Positions 20,270 to 29,915 of a stretch of 64,000 nt of DNA are shown in pieces (the stretch's first letter is position 1; the number at the start of each line of letters is the position of its first letter). The stretch covers positions 28,569 to 92,568 of the forward strand of contig MSTD01000019.1 in the NCBI GenBank assembly GCA_001942045.1, written 5' to 3'. A program made the translations under genes and the position numbers. The stretch comes from Mycolicibacterium porcinum. Lineage in GTDB: Bacteria > Actinomycetota > Actinomycetes > Mycobacteriales > Mycobacteriaceae. Below the pieces are notes generated by a model. The model was not told where the DNA came from. It did no database searches and saw nothing but the letters and a program-made list of their open reading frames with translations.

Positions 20270-20782
20270 GTGAGCAGGCGCCTGGAGTACACGCTGACCT
20301 TCGACGCCCCGGCCGAGGCGGTCTATGCGGTGTACGCGAGCGACGAGTACTGGCAGGCCCTCATGGACCGGTACGACGAGATCACACCAGGGAAGTCCGA
20401 CATCACCGAGTTCACATCCGACGAGCACGGCATCGAGGTCGAGTTCCGGCAGGTGCTGCCACGCGCGGAGCTGCCCGCGATCCTGCGGCCGGTGATCCCG
20501 CTCGACATGGCCATCACCCGCAGGCAGTGTTTCGGCCCGTTCGAGGGGCACGGCGCGAGCGGGCACTACGCGGCGTCGGTGGCCCACGTCCCCGGCCGGC
20601 TGGACGGCCGATATGAGCTCAGCAGCGTCCCTTCGGGGAGCCGGCTGCGGGTCGACAGCACGTGCAAGGTCTCGATGCCGCTGATCGGAGGCAAGCTCGA
20701 AGATTTGGTCCTACACACCGTGAACGACGTTTTCACCGTCGAGGAGGCGTTCACCGCTGACTGGATCACCGAGCACGTCTAG
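20270..20782 (+). CDS. DUF2505-family protein (second of a tandem pair)
   Basis: A 170-residue paralogue of the preceding gene, beginning MSRRLEYTLTFDAPAEAVYAVYAS and ending with CKVSMPLIGGKLEDLVLHTV before a short tail. The fold is probably a hydrophobic-pocket SRPBCC domain of unknown ligand. GTG 20270 sets the length equal to that of its neighbour. Its 3' end encodes EEAFTADW in one frame and, in the next frame, appears to carry the ribosome site and start of the methyltransferase gene. Confidence 0.8.
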   Translation: MSRRLEYTLTFDAPAEAVYAVYASDEYWQALMDRYDEITPGKSDITEFTSDEHGIEVEFRQVLPRAELPAILRPVIPLDMAITRRQCFGPFEGHGASGHYAASVAHVPGRLDGRYELSSVPSGSRLRVDSTCKVSMPLIGGKLEDLVLHTVNDVFTVEEAFTADWITEHV

Positions 20783-21563
20783 ACCCGTCGGCGCGGTCAC
20801 CCGGGGCACCACCGGGTACAACCGGCTGCGCCGCAGTGACCGCTGGCTGGTGCACTCGCAGCGGGTGCGCAGCGTGCTGCGGGCCGCGGTCGATCCGCTG
20901 GTGGTCGACCTCGGGTACGGGGCGCTACCCGTCACCACCCTGGAATTGGCGACGCGGCTGCAGACGGTACGGACCGATGTGCGCGTTGTCGGCCTGGAGA
21001 TCCATCCGGAGCGGGTGGCCACCGCGCGGGCGGTGGCCGGCGTCACCGACGTGCGGTTCGAGCTCGGTGGGTTCGAGTTGGCCGGGCTGCGCCCGGTGCT
21101 GGTGCGGGCGTTCAACGTGTTGCGTCAGTACCCGGTCGAGGCGGTGCCGGAGGCCTGGGCGACGATGACGCGCCGGCTCGCGCCCGGCGGGCTGATCATC
21201 GACGGAACCTGCGACGAGCTGGGTCGCCGGTGCTGCTGGGTGCTGCTGGACGAGACCGGGCCGGTGAGCCTGACCCTGGCCTGCGACCCGTTCAGCATCG
21301 AGCGTCCGTCCGACCTGGCCGAACGGCTGCCGAAGGTGTTGATCCATCACAACGTCGAGGGCCAGCCGATCCACACGCTGCTGCGCGCCGCCGACCGGGC
21401 CTGGGCCAGTACGGCCGGGCACGGCGTGTTCGGGCCGCGGGTGCGCTGGCGGGCCATGGTGGAGCTGCTGCGCGCCGAGGGTTTTCCGGTCGCCGCACCG
21501 CGCCGCCGGCTACGTGACGGCGTGCTGACGGTGCCCTGGGCGACCATCTCGCCACTAAGCTGA
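20757..21563 (+). CDS. Class I SAM-dependent methyltransferase-like protein, probable CTG start
   Basis: A methyltransferase-like protein of 268 residues if CTG 20757 starts it, or 237 residues from the first conventional start, GTG 20850. The SAM-site region reads VVDLGYGALPVTTLELA, then VVGLEIHPERV. Codons before 20850 encode a protein-like RGTTGYNRLRRSDRWL stretch, and no ATG, GTG or TTG occurs in that frame back to the stop at 20721. AGGAGG (20742-20747) lies 9 nt before CTG 20757, supporting initiation there with a 26-bp overlap on the upstream gene. The substrate is unknown. The carbon-nitrogen hydrolase gene follows at 6 nt. Confidence 0.65.
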   Translation: MTGSPSTSRPVGAVTRGTTGYNRLRRSDRWLVHSQRVRSVLRAAVDPLVVDLGYGALPVTTLELATRLQTVRTDVRVVGLEIHPERVATARAVAGVTDVRFELGGFELAGLRPVLVRAFNVLRQYPVEAVPEAWATMTRRLAPGGLIIDGTCDELGRRCCWVLLDETGPVSLTLACDPFSIERPSDLAERLPKVLIHHNVEGQPIHTLLRAADRAWASTAGHGVFGPRVRWRAMVELLRAEGFPVAAPRRRLRDGVLTVPWATISPLS

Positions 21564-21568
21564 GGCGC

Positions 21569-22384
21569 ATGCGAATTGCCCTGGCGCAGATCGCCACCGG
21601 CACGGACCCGTCGTCGAACCTGAGGCTGGTCGATGAGTTCACCCGGCGCGCCGCCGATGACGGCGCCCGGTTGGTGTTGTTCCCCGAGGCCACGATGTGC
21701 CGGTTCGGCGTTCCGCTGGCCCCGGTCGCCGAGGGTCTGGACGGGCCGTGGGCGACGGCGGTGCGGGACATCGCCGCCCGCGCCGGCGTCGTGGTGGTGG
21801 CCGGGATGTTCGTCCCCGCCGCGGACGGACGGGTCAGCAACACCCTGATCGCGACGGGCCCCGGCGTCGACGCGCACTACTATAAGATCCACCTGTACGA
21901 CGCCTTCGGATTCACCGAATCACGCACTGTGGCACCGGGTTTCGAGCCCGTGACGATCACCGTCGACGATGTCACCGTCGGCCTGACCACCTGCTACGAC
22001 ATCCGGTTCCCTGAGCTGTATGTGGAACTGGCGCGTCGCGGCGCCCAGCTGATCACCGTGCACGCCTCATGGGGTTCGGGGCCCGGCAAGCTCGAGCAAT
22101 GGACCCTGCTGGCCCGGGCCCGCGCGCTGGACACCACCGGCTTCATCGCCGCGGTGGACCAGGCCTACCCGGGTGACGAGATCGCCAAGGCCGGGCCCAC
22201 CGGCGTCGGCGGCAGCCTGGTCGCCTCCCCCACCGGCGAGGTGCTCGCCTCGGCCGGCGCCGAGCCGCAGTTGCTGGCCTTCGACGTCGACCTCGATGCC
22301 GCCAACCAGGTCCGGGACACCATCGCGGTGCTGCAGAACCGCTCACAGTTCGCTCAGTTGGGTAAGGCACAATCGCTGAGGTGA
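21569..22384 (+). CDS. Carbon-nitrogen hydrolase (nitrilase/omega-amidase family)
   Basis: A 271-residue amidohydrolase with the Glu-Lys-Cys triad: Glu in LFPEAT, Lys in HYYKIHLYDAFG, Cys in LTTCYDIRFPEL. It cleaves an amide, possibly the deaminated glutathione or omega-amide substrates typical of Nit proteins; the exact substrate is unproven. It corresponds to Rv0480c. The ATG 21569 lies 6 nt after the methyltransferase stop, and the stop overlaps the next start by 4 nt, so these genes form a translationally coupled run. Confidence 0.88.
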   Translation: MRIALAQIATGTDPSSNLRLVDEFTRRAADDGARLVLFPEATMCRFGVPLAPVAEGLDGPWATAVRDIAARAGVVVVAGMFVPAADGRVSNTLIATGPGVDAHYYKIHLYDAFGFTESRTVAPGFEPVTITVDDVTVGLTTCYDIRFPELYVELARRGAQLITVHASWGSGPGKLEQWTLLARARALDTTGFIAAVDQAYPGDEIAKAGPTGVGGSLVASPTGEVLASAGAEPQLLAFDVDLDAANQVRDTIAVLQNRSQFAQLGKAQSLR

Positions 22385-23277
22385 CCGATCCCTGGGCTCG
22401 CCCAACCGACCAGTCCCCGCCATCGCCTACCCAGGAGCTGCCTCCGCAGCCCCCGGCGCCCGATCAGCCGGTCCCGCCTGGTCAGGTCGAACAACCCGCG
22501 CCGCAACCGCAGGACTCCTCGGCCCTGGCGAAGGTCAAGAAGCTGTTCTCGGACCCGCTGTCGGTGGTGCTCGTCGTCGTGATCGTGCTGGCCCTGGTCG
22601 CCGCCGGCATCCTCGGCGGTGAGCTGTACGCCCGCAGCCGCGCCGACAAGATCGTCGCCTCGATCGTGGAATGCGTCGTGCAGGACGGCGCCAAGGCCTC
22701 GTTCGATCCGCTACCGCCGTTCCTGATGCAGCACGTGAGCGGGCACTACACCAACATCAACATCGAGACCGCCGGTAACCAGATTCGCGATGCCAAGGGC
22801 ATGAAGGTCAAGCTGGGCATCGAAGACGTCCGGATCCAGGAAACCGCCGATGCGAGCGGCACCGTGGGCTCACTGGTCGCCGACATCTCCTGGAGCACCG
22901 ACGGCATCCGTCAGACCGTGGCCGACATGGTCACGCTGCCGTTCATCGGTTCGGCCATCTCCGATGTGAAGACCAATCCGTCGAACGGGACGATCGAACT
23001 CAAGGGCCTGCTCGGCACCATCACCGCCAAGCCCACGGTGGTCAACAAGGGCATCTCGCTGCAGATCATCGATCTGAGCGCGATCGGACTGTCCTGGCCG
23101 CGCGAGACCCTGCAGCCGATCCTGGACAAGTTCACCGCGCAGCTCACCGAGAACTACCCGATGGGGATCCACGCGGACAGCGTGCAGGTCACCGACAGCG
23201 GCGTGGTGGCGAAGTTCTCCACCCAGAACGCCTCGATGCCCAAGGCCCAAGAGGACCCCTGCTTCGACAAGCTCTGA
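22381..23277 (+). CDS. DUF2993 (LmeA-like) membrane-anchored protein
   Basis: A 298-residue protein (Rv0479c type). A Pro/Gln-rich cytoplasmic N-terminus (1-58) precedes one transmembrane helix (about 59-80, VVLVVVIVLALVAAGILGG) and a periplasmic DUF2993 domain related to the phospholipid-binding protein LmeA. It probably binds or carries lipid at the outer face of the membrane. The GTG start overlaps the previous stop by 4 nt. It is convergent with deoC, 15 bp away. Confidence 0.82.
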   Translation: MTDPWARPTDQSPPSPTQELPPQPPAPDQPVPPGQVEQPAPQPQDSSALAKVKKLFSDPLSVVLVVVIVLALVAAGILGGELYARSRADKIVASIVECVVQDGAKASFDPLPPFLMQHVSGHYTNINIETAGNQIRDAKGMKVKLGIEDVRIQETADASGTVGSLVADISWSTDGIRQTVADMVTLPFIGSAISDVKTNPSNGTIELKGLLGTITAKPTVVNKGISLQIIDLSAIGLSWPRETLQPILDKFTAQLTENYPMGIHADSVQVTDSGVVAKFSTQNASMPKAQEDPCFDKL

Positions 23278-23292
23278 ACCGCCCGGCCGCGT

Positions 23293-23972
<680 letters not shown>

Positions 23973-23973
<1 letters not shown>

Positions 23974-24383
23974 CAGAACGGCTCCTCGCTGCCGCCGGGA
24001 TTACAGCCGCTGGCCAGCATCGCCTCGGGCGTGACCTCGGGCCGCCACGGCTCCAGATTCCAGCTGGTCTTGCCGGGTTCGGCGAGTTCGGCGAACGTCC
24101 AGTGGCACAGGAACTGCTCACGCATGCCGGGCAGATCGGCGTCCGGGGACAGGGCCAGAACCTCGGCCCAGGCCTGATCAGCCTGGACCGTGCTGCCGGG
24201 CTGGCGGGTCAGGGCGCGGGCCGCGTCGGTGGGATACACGCGCAGGCTCGACAGGTCGCCCCATTTGGCCCATTCGACGTGGTCGACGTAAACGTGGTCG
24301 TCGGCGGCGGCGGTCGGGCCCGTGGTCAGTGCCGCGCCCAGCGTGAGGCAGGCCGCACCGAACGCGGCCAGTGGTGAACGCAT
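23973..24383 (-). CDS. Secreted DUF2599-type protein
   Basis: A 136-residue exported protein (Rv0477 type). The signal peptide is [20 protein letters not shown], with cleavage expected after TAAA. The mature part has [21 protein letters not shown] and two cysteines (CHWTF and ASGCNP) that may form a disulfide. The function is unknown. ATG 24383 was chosen for the signal peptide; the frame upstream is not protein-like. It lies 4 bp from the DUF2516 gene and overlaps deoC by one base. Confidence 0.8.
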
Positions 24384-24387
24384 CGGG

Positions 24388-24672
24388 TCAGTGCGACTTT
24401 CCCTGGATTTCCAGCAGCTTGGGCCGCACATCGACGAGGTAGACGCCGACGGCACAGGCCGCGATGACGGGGATGAACACACCACCCACGAGCAGCGTCA
24501 GCACCGCGCTCACGCCGAGGATGGCCAGCCATACCGGCTTGGTCAGCTTGCCGGTGGCCGTATAGGCGTCCGGACGCTGCAGAGCCGCGTGCACGAAGGC
24601 GTAGATGCCCACGAGAACGACCAGGTAACCGAGTACCGAAATAATGACGCCCGCAAGGTTGGCAAGTTGCAC
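24388..24672 (-). CDS. DUF2516 small membrane protein
   Basis: A 94-residue protein (Rv0476 type) with three hydrophobic stretches: [39 protein letters not shown] and [18 protein letters not shown]. The C-terminus is short and polar. The function is unknown. It sits between hbhA and the secreted DUF2599 gene in a minus-strand run and is probably co-transcribed with them. Confidence 0.82.
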   Translation of the reverse strand: MQLANLAGVIISVLGYLVVLVGIYAFVHAALQRPDAYTATGKLTKPVWLAILGVSAVLTLLVGGVFIPVIAACAVGVYLVDVRPKLLEIQGKSH

Positions 24673-24743
24673 CTCACCAGCCTATGCGGGCGTCATCGTC
24701 AGCGTCGACCGACGGGGCTCAGCCTCGCCGGTGAACACCGGAA

Positions 24744-25382
24744 TTACTTCTGGGTGACCTTCTTGGCCGGGGCGGCCGTGGTCTTCTTGGCGGCCGGAGC
24801 AGCCTTCTTGGCGGCAGGCGCCGGCGCAGCCTTCTTGGCCGGGGCCTTCTTGGCGGGAGCGGCGGCGGCCGGCTCGGCAGCCTTCTCGGCCTTCTTGGGC
24901 AGCTCGACGCCGACCAGCTTGGCGGCGCGCTCGCCGACCGCACGGGTCTGCGAGGCGACGGTGCCCAGCGCATCCTGGGTCAGCTCGGTGACCTGGTCGG
25001 TGTAGCCCTCGACCCGGCTGGCGGCTTCCTCGATGGCCGGCTGGTTGCGCAGGCGCTCCAGCGCAGCCTCGCCGCGCTCGACCAGCTTGTTGTAGGTCGC
25101 GGTGGCCTGATCGGCGTAGCCTTCGGCAGCCTTGCGCAGCTCTTCGGAGGTGAACTTGTCGCGCAGCTCGTCGAACTGGGCCGGCAGGTCTTCCTGCAGC
25201 TTGGTCAGGCGGGCACGGCCTTCTTCGACGCGGGCCTCGGCGTCGGTGCGCGCACCCTCGGCCCGCTCGCGCAGGCTGGCGACGATTTCGTTGACCGTGG
25301 CCAGGGCCAGGTCGGCGGCGCCGACAGCGGCCAGCAGCGGGGCCTTGAGGTCTTCGATGGTGGGCTGAGTCTTCTCGGTCAT
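24744..25382 (-). CDS. hbhA: Heparin-binding hemagglutinin
   Basis: A 212-residue surface adhesin. Residues 1-150 are mostly long amphipathic helix and likely coiled coil ([37 protein letters not shown]). The last 45 residues are Lys/Ala/Pro repeats ([12 protein letters not shown] and similar) that bind sulfated glycans and are methylated in pathogens. It is slightly longer than the M. tuberculosis protein (199). In non-pathogenic mycobacteria it is linked to intracytosolic lipid inclusions. The XRE gene is upstream on the same strand. Confidence 0.95.
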   Translation of the reverse strand: MTEKTQPTIEDLKAPLLAAVGAADLALATVNEIVASLRERAEGARTDAEARVEEGRARLTKLQEDLPAQFDELRDKFTSEELRKAAEGYADQATATYNKLVERGEAALERLRNQPAIEEAASRVEGYTDQVTELTQDALGTVASQTRAVGERAAKLVGVELPKKAEKAAEPAAAAPAKKAPAKKAAPAPAAKKAAPAAKKTTAAPAKKVTQK

Positions 25383-25443
25383 GCGAATTCCTTTCTCAGA
25401 AGGGCTTTTTCGTGCGAGTGGTTATCGGGTAGCGGGTGAGGTG

Positions 25444-25839
25444 TCAATCAGTTGTCGGCTCCTCACCTGCTTCGGCTTCGTTCTGCTGCCGAAACGATGT
25501 GTAGATGTCGAGCAGCACCTGCTTCTGCCGCTCGGTGATCCCCACGTCGTTGACGATGGCGTCGCGGACCTCGCTGGGCTCGCTGGGTTCCAGGATCCCG
25601 GCGCGCACATAGAGGACTTCCGCGGACACCCGCAGTGCCTTCGCGATCTGGTTGAGCACGTCGGCAGAGGGTTTCCGCAATCCCCGTTCGATCTGGCTCA
25701 AGTAGGGATTGCTGACGCCGGCCTTCTCGGCCAGCTGCCGTACCGATACCTGCGCCGCCTCACGCTGGGCCCGGATGAAGCTTCCGATGTCCTGCGCAGC
25801 GTTGGAGACGACAGCCGCGAGATTTTCGTCTTGCGCCAT
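25444..25839 (-). CDS. XRE-family transcriptional regulator, Rv0474 type
   Basis: A 131-residue helix-turn-helix regulator. The HTH occupies about residues 18-75 (REAAQVSVRQLAEKAGVSNP, then IERGLRKPSADVLNQIAKAL), followed by a short acidic tail. ATG 25839 is preferred over 25878 because a GGGGGAAGGA ribosome site stands just before it. The M. tuberculosis counterpart was reported as copper-responsive; nothing in this sequence confirms that. It lies 61 bp upstream of hbhA and may control it. Confidence 0.85.
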   Translation of the reverse strand: MAQDENLAAVVSNAAQDIGSFIRAQREAAQVSVRQLAEKAGVSNPYLSQIERGLRKPSADVLNQIAKALRVSAEVLYVRAGILEPSEPSEVRDAIVNDVGITERQKQVLLDIYTSFRQQNEAEAGEEPTTD

Positions 25840-25929
25840 GTCCTTCCCCCTCGTAGGCCGTGTATCCGTTAACGACAAAAATCACGCTACGACGGGGTGC
25901 TAACTTTTGCAAGCACTAGTTAGCGCAGG

Positions 25930-27258
25930 TCAGAAGAGTAGTTGGGCTATCGAATAGATGATCAGGCCCGCCAACGAACCCACCACCGTGCCGTTGATCC
26001 GGATGAACTGCAGGTCACGACCCACATGGAGCTCGATCCGGCGGCTCGCCTCGTCCGCATCCCAGCGTTCGATGGTCTCGGTGATGATGGCTGTGATCTC
26101 CGTCCCATACTCGGAGACCAGGTGTTTTGCCCCTCGAATGATCCAGCTGTCCACTTTGTCGCGTAGCTCGGCGTCGTCGCGCAGCGACTCACCGATCCGC
26201 ATCACCGAGTCGGCAATCCGGGTCCGCAACGCCGAGGACGGATCGTCGACCGACTCCAGAATGATCCGCTTGGCGGCCGCCCACGCCGTCTCCGCCGCCC
26301 GGGCCACCTCGTCGCGACCCATGATCTGGTCTTTGACGTTCTCGGCGCGCTGAATCGTCGCCTCGTCGTGCTGCAGGTCGTCGGCGAACTCGAACAGGAA
26401 CCGGGTGGCCGAACGCCGCAGCTCGTGGTCGGGGTTACGGCGCACCTTGTCCGTGAAATCCATCAACTCCCGATGGATCCGGTCCCCGACCAGGTGGTCC
26501 ACCCAGCGGGGCGACCACGTCGGCGAATCCCGCTCGATGACGCGCTCGATCACCTCACCGGAGTTCAGCGACCACTGGAACGCCCGGTCGCACAGCAGCT
26601 GGATCAGCGCCTCCTGCCGGCCCTCCTGCAGCAGGGTCGACAGCACCCGGCCGATCGGCGGGCCCCACTTGGGTTCGGCGATGCGCTTGACGATCATCCG
26701 GTCCAGCACGTGCTGGACGTCCTCGTCGCGCAGCATCTCCACCCCGACCCGGAGCACCGTCGACGCCTCGGCGGCCACCCGCTCGGCGTGGGAACGGTCG
26801 CACAGCCATTTCCCGAACCGGCCGGCCACCTGGGCGTCCTGCAGCTTGGTCGCGATCACCTCGGGAGACATGAAGTTCTCCCGGACGAACGTGCCCAGGC
26901 CCTCCCCCAACTGGTCCTTCTTGCGTTTGATGATGGCCGTGTGCGGGATGGGCAGCCCGAGGGGATGCTTGAACAGCGCGGTCACGGCAAACCAGTCGGC
27001 CAGCGCGCCGACCATGCCCGCCTCGGCCGCGGCCCGCACATACCCGACCCAGCCTGCGGCCCCCTTCGACTGTGCCCAGGTGCACAACAGGAAGATCACC
27101 GTGGCGCCGACCAGGAAGCTCAGCGCCACCAGCTTCATCCTCCGCAAACCCCGGAGGCGTTCGGCATCCGCGGCGCTGTCCGCCCCGGCCAGTGTCTCGG
27201 CAAAACTCGGCCGCGGACCCGCCACTGCGCGGACTCGCTCGTCGGATCGATGTGCCAC
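25930..27258 (-). CDS. DUF445 membrane protein
   Basis: A 442-residue YjiN/DUF445 protein (Rv0473 type). A transmembrane helix lies at about residues 42-62 (KLVALSFLVGATVIFLLCTW), and the family signature AAEAGMVGALADWFAVTALFKHPLG follows. A long, mostly helical charged region comes next, and a hydrophobic C-terminus (TVVGSLAGLIIYSIAQLLF) returns to the membrane. The function is unknown. It is divergent from the TetR gene across 106 bp. Confidence 0.85.
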   Translation of the reverse strand: MAHRSDERVRAVAGPRPSFAETLAGADSAADAERLRGLRRMKLVALSFLVGATVIFLLCTWAQSKGAAGWVGYVRAAAEAGMVGALADWFAVTALFKHPLGLPIPHTAIIKRKKDQLGEGLGTFVRENFMSPEVIATKLQDAQVAGRFGKWLCDRSHAERVAAEASTVLRVGVEMLRDEDVQHVLDRMIVKRIAEPKWGPPIGRVLSTLLQEGRQEALIQLLCDRAFQWSLNSGEVIERVIERDSPTWSPRWVDHLVGDRIHRELMDFTDKVRRNPDHELRRSATRFLFEFADDLQHDEATIQRAENVKDQIMGRDEVARAAETAWAAAKRIILESVDDPSSALRTRIADSVMRIGESLRDDAELRDKVDSWIIRGAKHLVSEYGTEITAIITETIERWDADEASRRIELHVGRDLQFIRINGTVVGSLAGLIIYSIAQLLF

Positions 27259-27325
27259 CTTTCCATCTTGCGCTATCGCAGCAACTGACGGTCTGACCCA
27301 CAGACCGGTATCCGCAGATTCGCCG

Positions 27326-27331
27326 TACTAT
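27326..27331 (+). promoter_or_regulatory. -10 element TACTAT for the tetR gene
   Basis: TACTAT fits the mycobacterial TANNNT -10 consensus and lies 33 nt before the GTG at 27365. The predicted start of transcription near 27338 leaves a leader of about 27 nt containing AGGGA. No clear -35 element was seen. Confidence 0.45.
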
Positions 27332-27364
27332 CGAGTGGAACTAGGGAATGGGACTACTGCGACT

Positions 27365-28069
27365 GTGGCACAGCAGACTCCGCCGGTGGCGGTGAAGACC
27401 GATGGACGTAAGCGGCGCTGGCACCAGCACAAGGTGGAGCGGCGCAATGAGCTGGTAGACGGCACCCTGGAAGCGATTCGGCGCCAGGGCAGCAACGTCA
27501 GCATGGATGAGATCGCCGCCGAGATCGGCGTGTCCAAGACCGTGCTGTACCGCTATTTCGTCGACAAGAACGATCTCACCACCGCGGTGATGATGCGGTT
27601 CGCCCAGACCACCCTGATCCCGAACATGGCCGCCGCCTTGTCTTCCAACCTCGACGGTTTCGCCCTGACCCGCGAGATCATCAAGGTGTACGTGGAAACT
27701 GTCGCGGCCGAGCCCGAGATCTATCCGTTCGTGATGGCCAACAACTCGGCCAGCAAGAGCAAAGCCGTCGCCGACTCCGAGCAGATCATCGCCCGCATGC
27801 TCGCGGTCATGCTGCGCCGCCGGATGGCCGCCGTCGGCATGGACACCCGGGGTGCCGAAGCGTGGGCGTTTCACACCGTCGGCGGCGTCCAGCTGGCCAC
27901 CCACTCGTGGATGTCGAACCCGCGGATGACGGCCGACGACCTGATCGACTATCTGACCATGCTGTCCTGGAACGCACTGTGCGGCATCGTCGAGGTCGGC
28001 GGCTCACTGGAAAAGTTCAACTCACTGCCGCACCCGTCACCGGTTTTGCCCCCTCAGCTGCTTGACTGA
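27365..28069 (+). CDS. TetR-family regulator, Rv0472c type
   Basis: A 234-residue TetR protein. The DNA-binding domain (about 30-75) has VSMDEIAAEIGVSKTVLYRYF followed by VDKNDLTTAVMMRF; the C-terminal ligand domain is all-helical. GTG 27365 (MAQQTPPVAVKTDGRKRRW) matches the remembered M. tuberculosis length of 234; GTG 27335 would add 10 residues. The effector is unknown. The PPK2-family gene begins at its stop, so the two are coupled. Confidence 0.87.
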   Translation: MAQQTPPVAVKTDGRKRRWHQHKVERRNELVDGTLEAIRRQGSNVSMDEIAAEIGVSKTVLYRYFVDKNDLTTAVMMRFAQTTLIPNMAAALSSNLDGFALTREIIKVYVETVAAEPEIYPFVMANNSASKSKAVADSEQIIARMLAVMLRRRMAAVGMDTRGAEAWAFHTVGGVQLATHSWMSNPRMTADDLIDYLTMLSWNALCGIVEVGGSLEKFNSLPHPSPVLPPQLLD

Positions 28070-28940
28070 GCGGGTGAGCGACAGAGATCTGCCTGCCCTG
28101 TGGACCCACGAACCACACGACCAGTTGGTTTTCCGCCCGGGCGACGAAGTGGCGCGAATCGACACCAACGGCACGCCTGGGTTCCGCGGCAACAAGAGCG
28201 ACGCACCGACCCTGCAAACCGAGCGGAATCTGCGGCTCGCCTCACTGCAGGAAATGCTCTACGCCCGCAGCAAGAGCGGTGACGACAACCGGTCGGTGCT
28301 GCTGATTCTGCAGGGCATGGACACCGCCGGCAAGGGTGGCATCGTCAAACATGTTGTCGGAGCGGCTAATCCGCAGGGCATCCGATACACCAGCTTCGGC
28401 AAGCCGACCGAGGAGGAGCGCGCCCACCACTATCTGTGGCGGATCCGCAACGCGCTGCCGCCGGCCGGACACATCGGGGTGTTCGACCGTTCCCACTACG
28501 AGGACGTGTTGATCGTCCGCGTGCACAACCTGGTGCCGCCGGACGTCTGGGGCGCCCGCTACGACGAGATCAACACCTTCGAACGGGAATTGGTCGACGC
28601 CGGCACCACCCTGGTGAAGGTGGCCATGTTCGTCTCACTCGCCGAACAGAAGGAGCGTCTGGCCGAACGGCTGGAGCGGCCCGACAAGTATTGGAAGTAC
28701 AACCCGGCCGACATCGACGAGCGCCTGCTGTGGCCCAAATACCAGGAGGCCTACCAGGCCATGCTGGAGAAGACGTCGACCGACTACGCGCCCTGGCACA
28801 TCGTGCCGAGTGACAAGAAGTGGTACAGCCGACTGGCCATCACCGAGCTGCTCATCGAGGCGCTCAAAGGTCTCAACATGTCCTGGCCGCCGCCGGACTT
28901 CGACGTCGAGGCCGAGAAGAAGCGGCTGGCTGACGCCTGA
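28062..28940 (+). CDS. PPK2-family polyphosphate:nucleotide phosphotransferase (PPK2_rel_1 type)
   Basis: A 292-residue PPK2-superfamily kinase that moves phosphate between polyphosphate and nucleotides. Walker A is LQGMDTAGKGGIVKH, the lid and Walker B region is FDRSHYEDVLIVRVHNLVP, and the late block DYAPWHIVPSDKKWYSRLA is conserved. The TTG at 28062 overlaps the tetR stop by 8 nt; GTG 28074 (MSDRDLP) is an equally good start. It differs from the class I enzyme at 50897. Direction and nucleotide preference cannot be read from sequence. A palindrome follows at 28958. Confidence 0.87.
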   Translation: MTERVSDRDLPALWTHEPHDQLVFRPGDEVARIDTNGTPGFRGNKSDAPTLQTERNLRLASLQEMLYARSKSGDDNRSVLLILQGMDTAGKGGIVKHVVGAANPQGIRYTSFGKPTEEERAHHYLWRIRNALPPAGHIGVFDRSHYEDVLIVRVHNLVPPDVWGARYDEINTFERELVDAGTTLVKVAMFVSLAEQKERLAERLERPDKYWKYNPADIDERLLWPKYQEAYQAMLEKTSTDYAPWHIVPSDKKWYSRLAITELLIEALKGLNMSWPPPDFDVEAEKKRLADA

Positions 28941-28957
28941 CCTTTTGCACCGAGACT

Positions 28958-28999
28958 ACGGTTTATGACGGATTTCGCCGAAGTTCCGTCATAAACCGT
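28958..28999. repeat. Palindrome 5' of the DUF559 gene (copy 1)
   Basis: The arms 28958-28972 and 28985-28999 are a perfect 15-bp inverted repeat (ACGGTTTATGACGGA and its complement), and pairing continues inward through TTTCG and CGAAG. It can terminate the PPK2 transcript. Its arm is nearly the same as the arm of the palindrome at 29895-29956 on the other side of the DUF559 gene, so the two belong to one repeat family. Confidence 0.75.
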
Positions 29000-29051
29000 C
29001 GCCTGGGCGCGGGTGGGAACCGACCACATACCCCGTGCGTCGAATATCGGT

Positions 29052-29915
29052 GTGGGGGACATCATCGTGGGCAGCGAGGCGATGGCGGCCGGCGCCGTCA
29101 CGCGTCAAATGCTGCGGTCCAAGTATGTGATGCTGCATAAGAATGTTTATGCGCCAATGGATTTGAAGCTCACAGCGCGGCATCGCGCAACAGCCGCGTG
29201 GCTGTGGTCCCGACGTTGCGCGACATTGTCCGGGTACTCCGCGGCAGCCGTCCTTGGCAGCAAGTGGCTCCCCGACCAGGCTCCGGCAGAACTGGCGCGC
29301 ATCCGCCATCCCTCTCCGCCCGGAATCCTGATCCACACCGGCGCGATAGCCGATGACGAACTCGATGTCGTGGGCGACATGACCTGCACCAGCGTCGCCC
29401 GCACCTGTTACGACATGGGCCGACGACAACCCCTCGATACCGCGATCATCCGGATCGATGCGCTGCTCAACATCACCCATGTGGCCGCGGACCGGGTGGC
29501 GGGCATCGCGGAGCGCTATCCGGGCGCCCGCGGCATCCGTCGACTACGCAGAGCCCTCGATCTCGCCGACGCGGGAGCCGAATCCCCTCAGGAGACGCGA
29601 CTGCGACTGCTGCTCGTCCGGGGCGGGCTCCCCCGCCCGGTCACGCAGATACCGGTTCTCGATGACGCGGGGCGGGAACGCCGACGGATCGACATGGGAT
29701 GGCCTGACCGGATGGTGGGTGTTGAGTACGACGGAGATCAGCACTGGAGCACCCCGGAGGACCATGAGAACGACATCGTCCGGCTGGAATTCCTGGCGTC
29801 CCGAGGGTGGACGATCGTGCGGGTCAGTGCCCGTCAACTGCGATGTAAGCAGGCTGAGATTTTGGCTCGGGTGCACAACGCTTTAAAACACTCACGCCGA
29901 AACTACGGGTTGTGA
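29052..29915 (+). CDS. DUF559-domain protein with AbiEi-like N-terminus
   Basis: A 287-residue protein in two parts. The N-terminal half resembles the AbiEi/winged-helix family common in actinobacteria (GSEAMAAGAVTRQMLRSKYV, LSGYSAAAVLG). The C-terminal half is a DUF559 domain of the Vsr/PD-(D/E)XK nuclease fold, with RRRIDMGWPDRMVGVEYDGD and RLEFLASRGWTIVRVSARQL: an acidic D...E pair followed by a Q-containing helix. The function is unknown; DNA nicking or binding is inferred from fold. GTG 29052 is the likely start, GTG 29013 the longest. The stop codon lies inside a palindrome whose sister lies just upstream. There is no neighbouring methylase or toxin. Confidence 0.75.
   Translation: MGDIIVGSEAMAAGAVTRQMLRSKYVMLHKNVYAPMDLKLTARHRATAAWLWSRRCATLSGYSAAAVLGSKWLPDQAPAELARIRHPSPPGILIHTGAIADDELDVVGDMTCTSVARTCYDMGRRQPLDTAIIRIDALLNITHVAADRVAGIAERYPGARGIRRLRRALDLADAGAESPQETRLRLLLVRGGLPRPVTQIPVLDDAGRERRRIDMGWPDRMVGVEYDGDQHWSTPEDHENDIVRLEFLASRGWTIVRVSARQLRCKQAEILARVHNALKHSRRNYGL

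Noticed and set aside
24728..24741. Hairpin CCGGTGAACACCGG after hbhA
   Set aside because: The stem is short with almost no loop; too weak to call a terminator.
25444..25839. The XRE gene as a prophage repressor
   Set aside because: It lies in a conserved mycobacterial block beside hbhA, with no phage genes nearby.
29052..29915. The DUF559 gene as half of a classical AbiE toxin-antitoxin or restriction system
   Set aside because: No AbiEii-like nucleotidyltransferase, methylase or second small gene is adjacent; the neighbours are unrelated metabolic genes.
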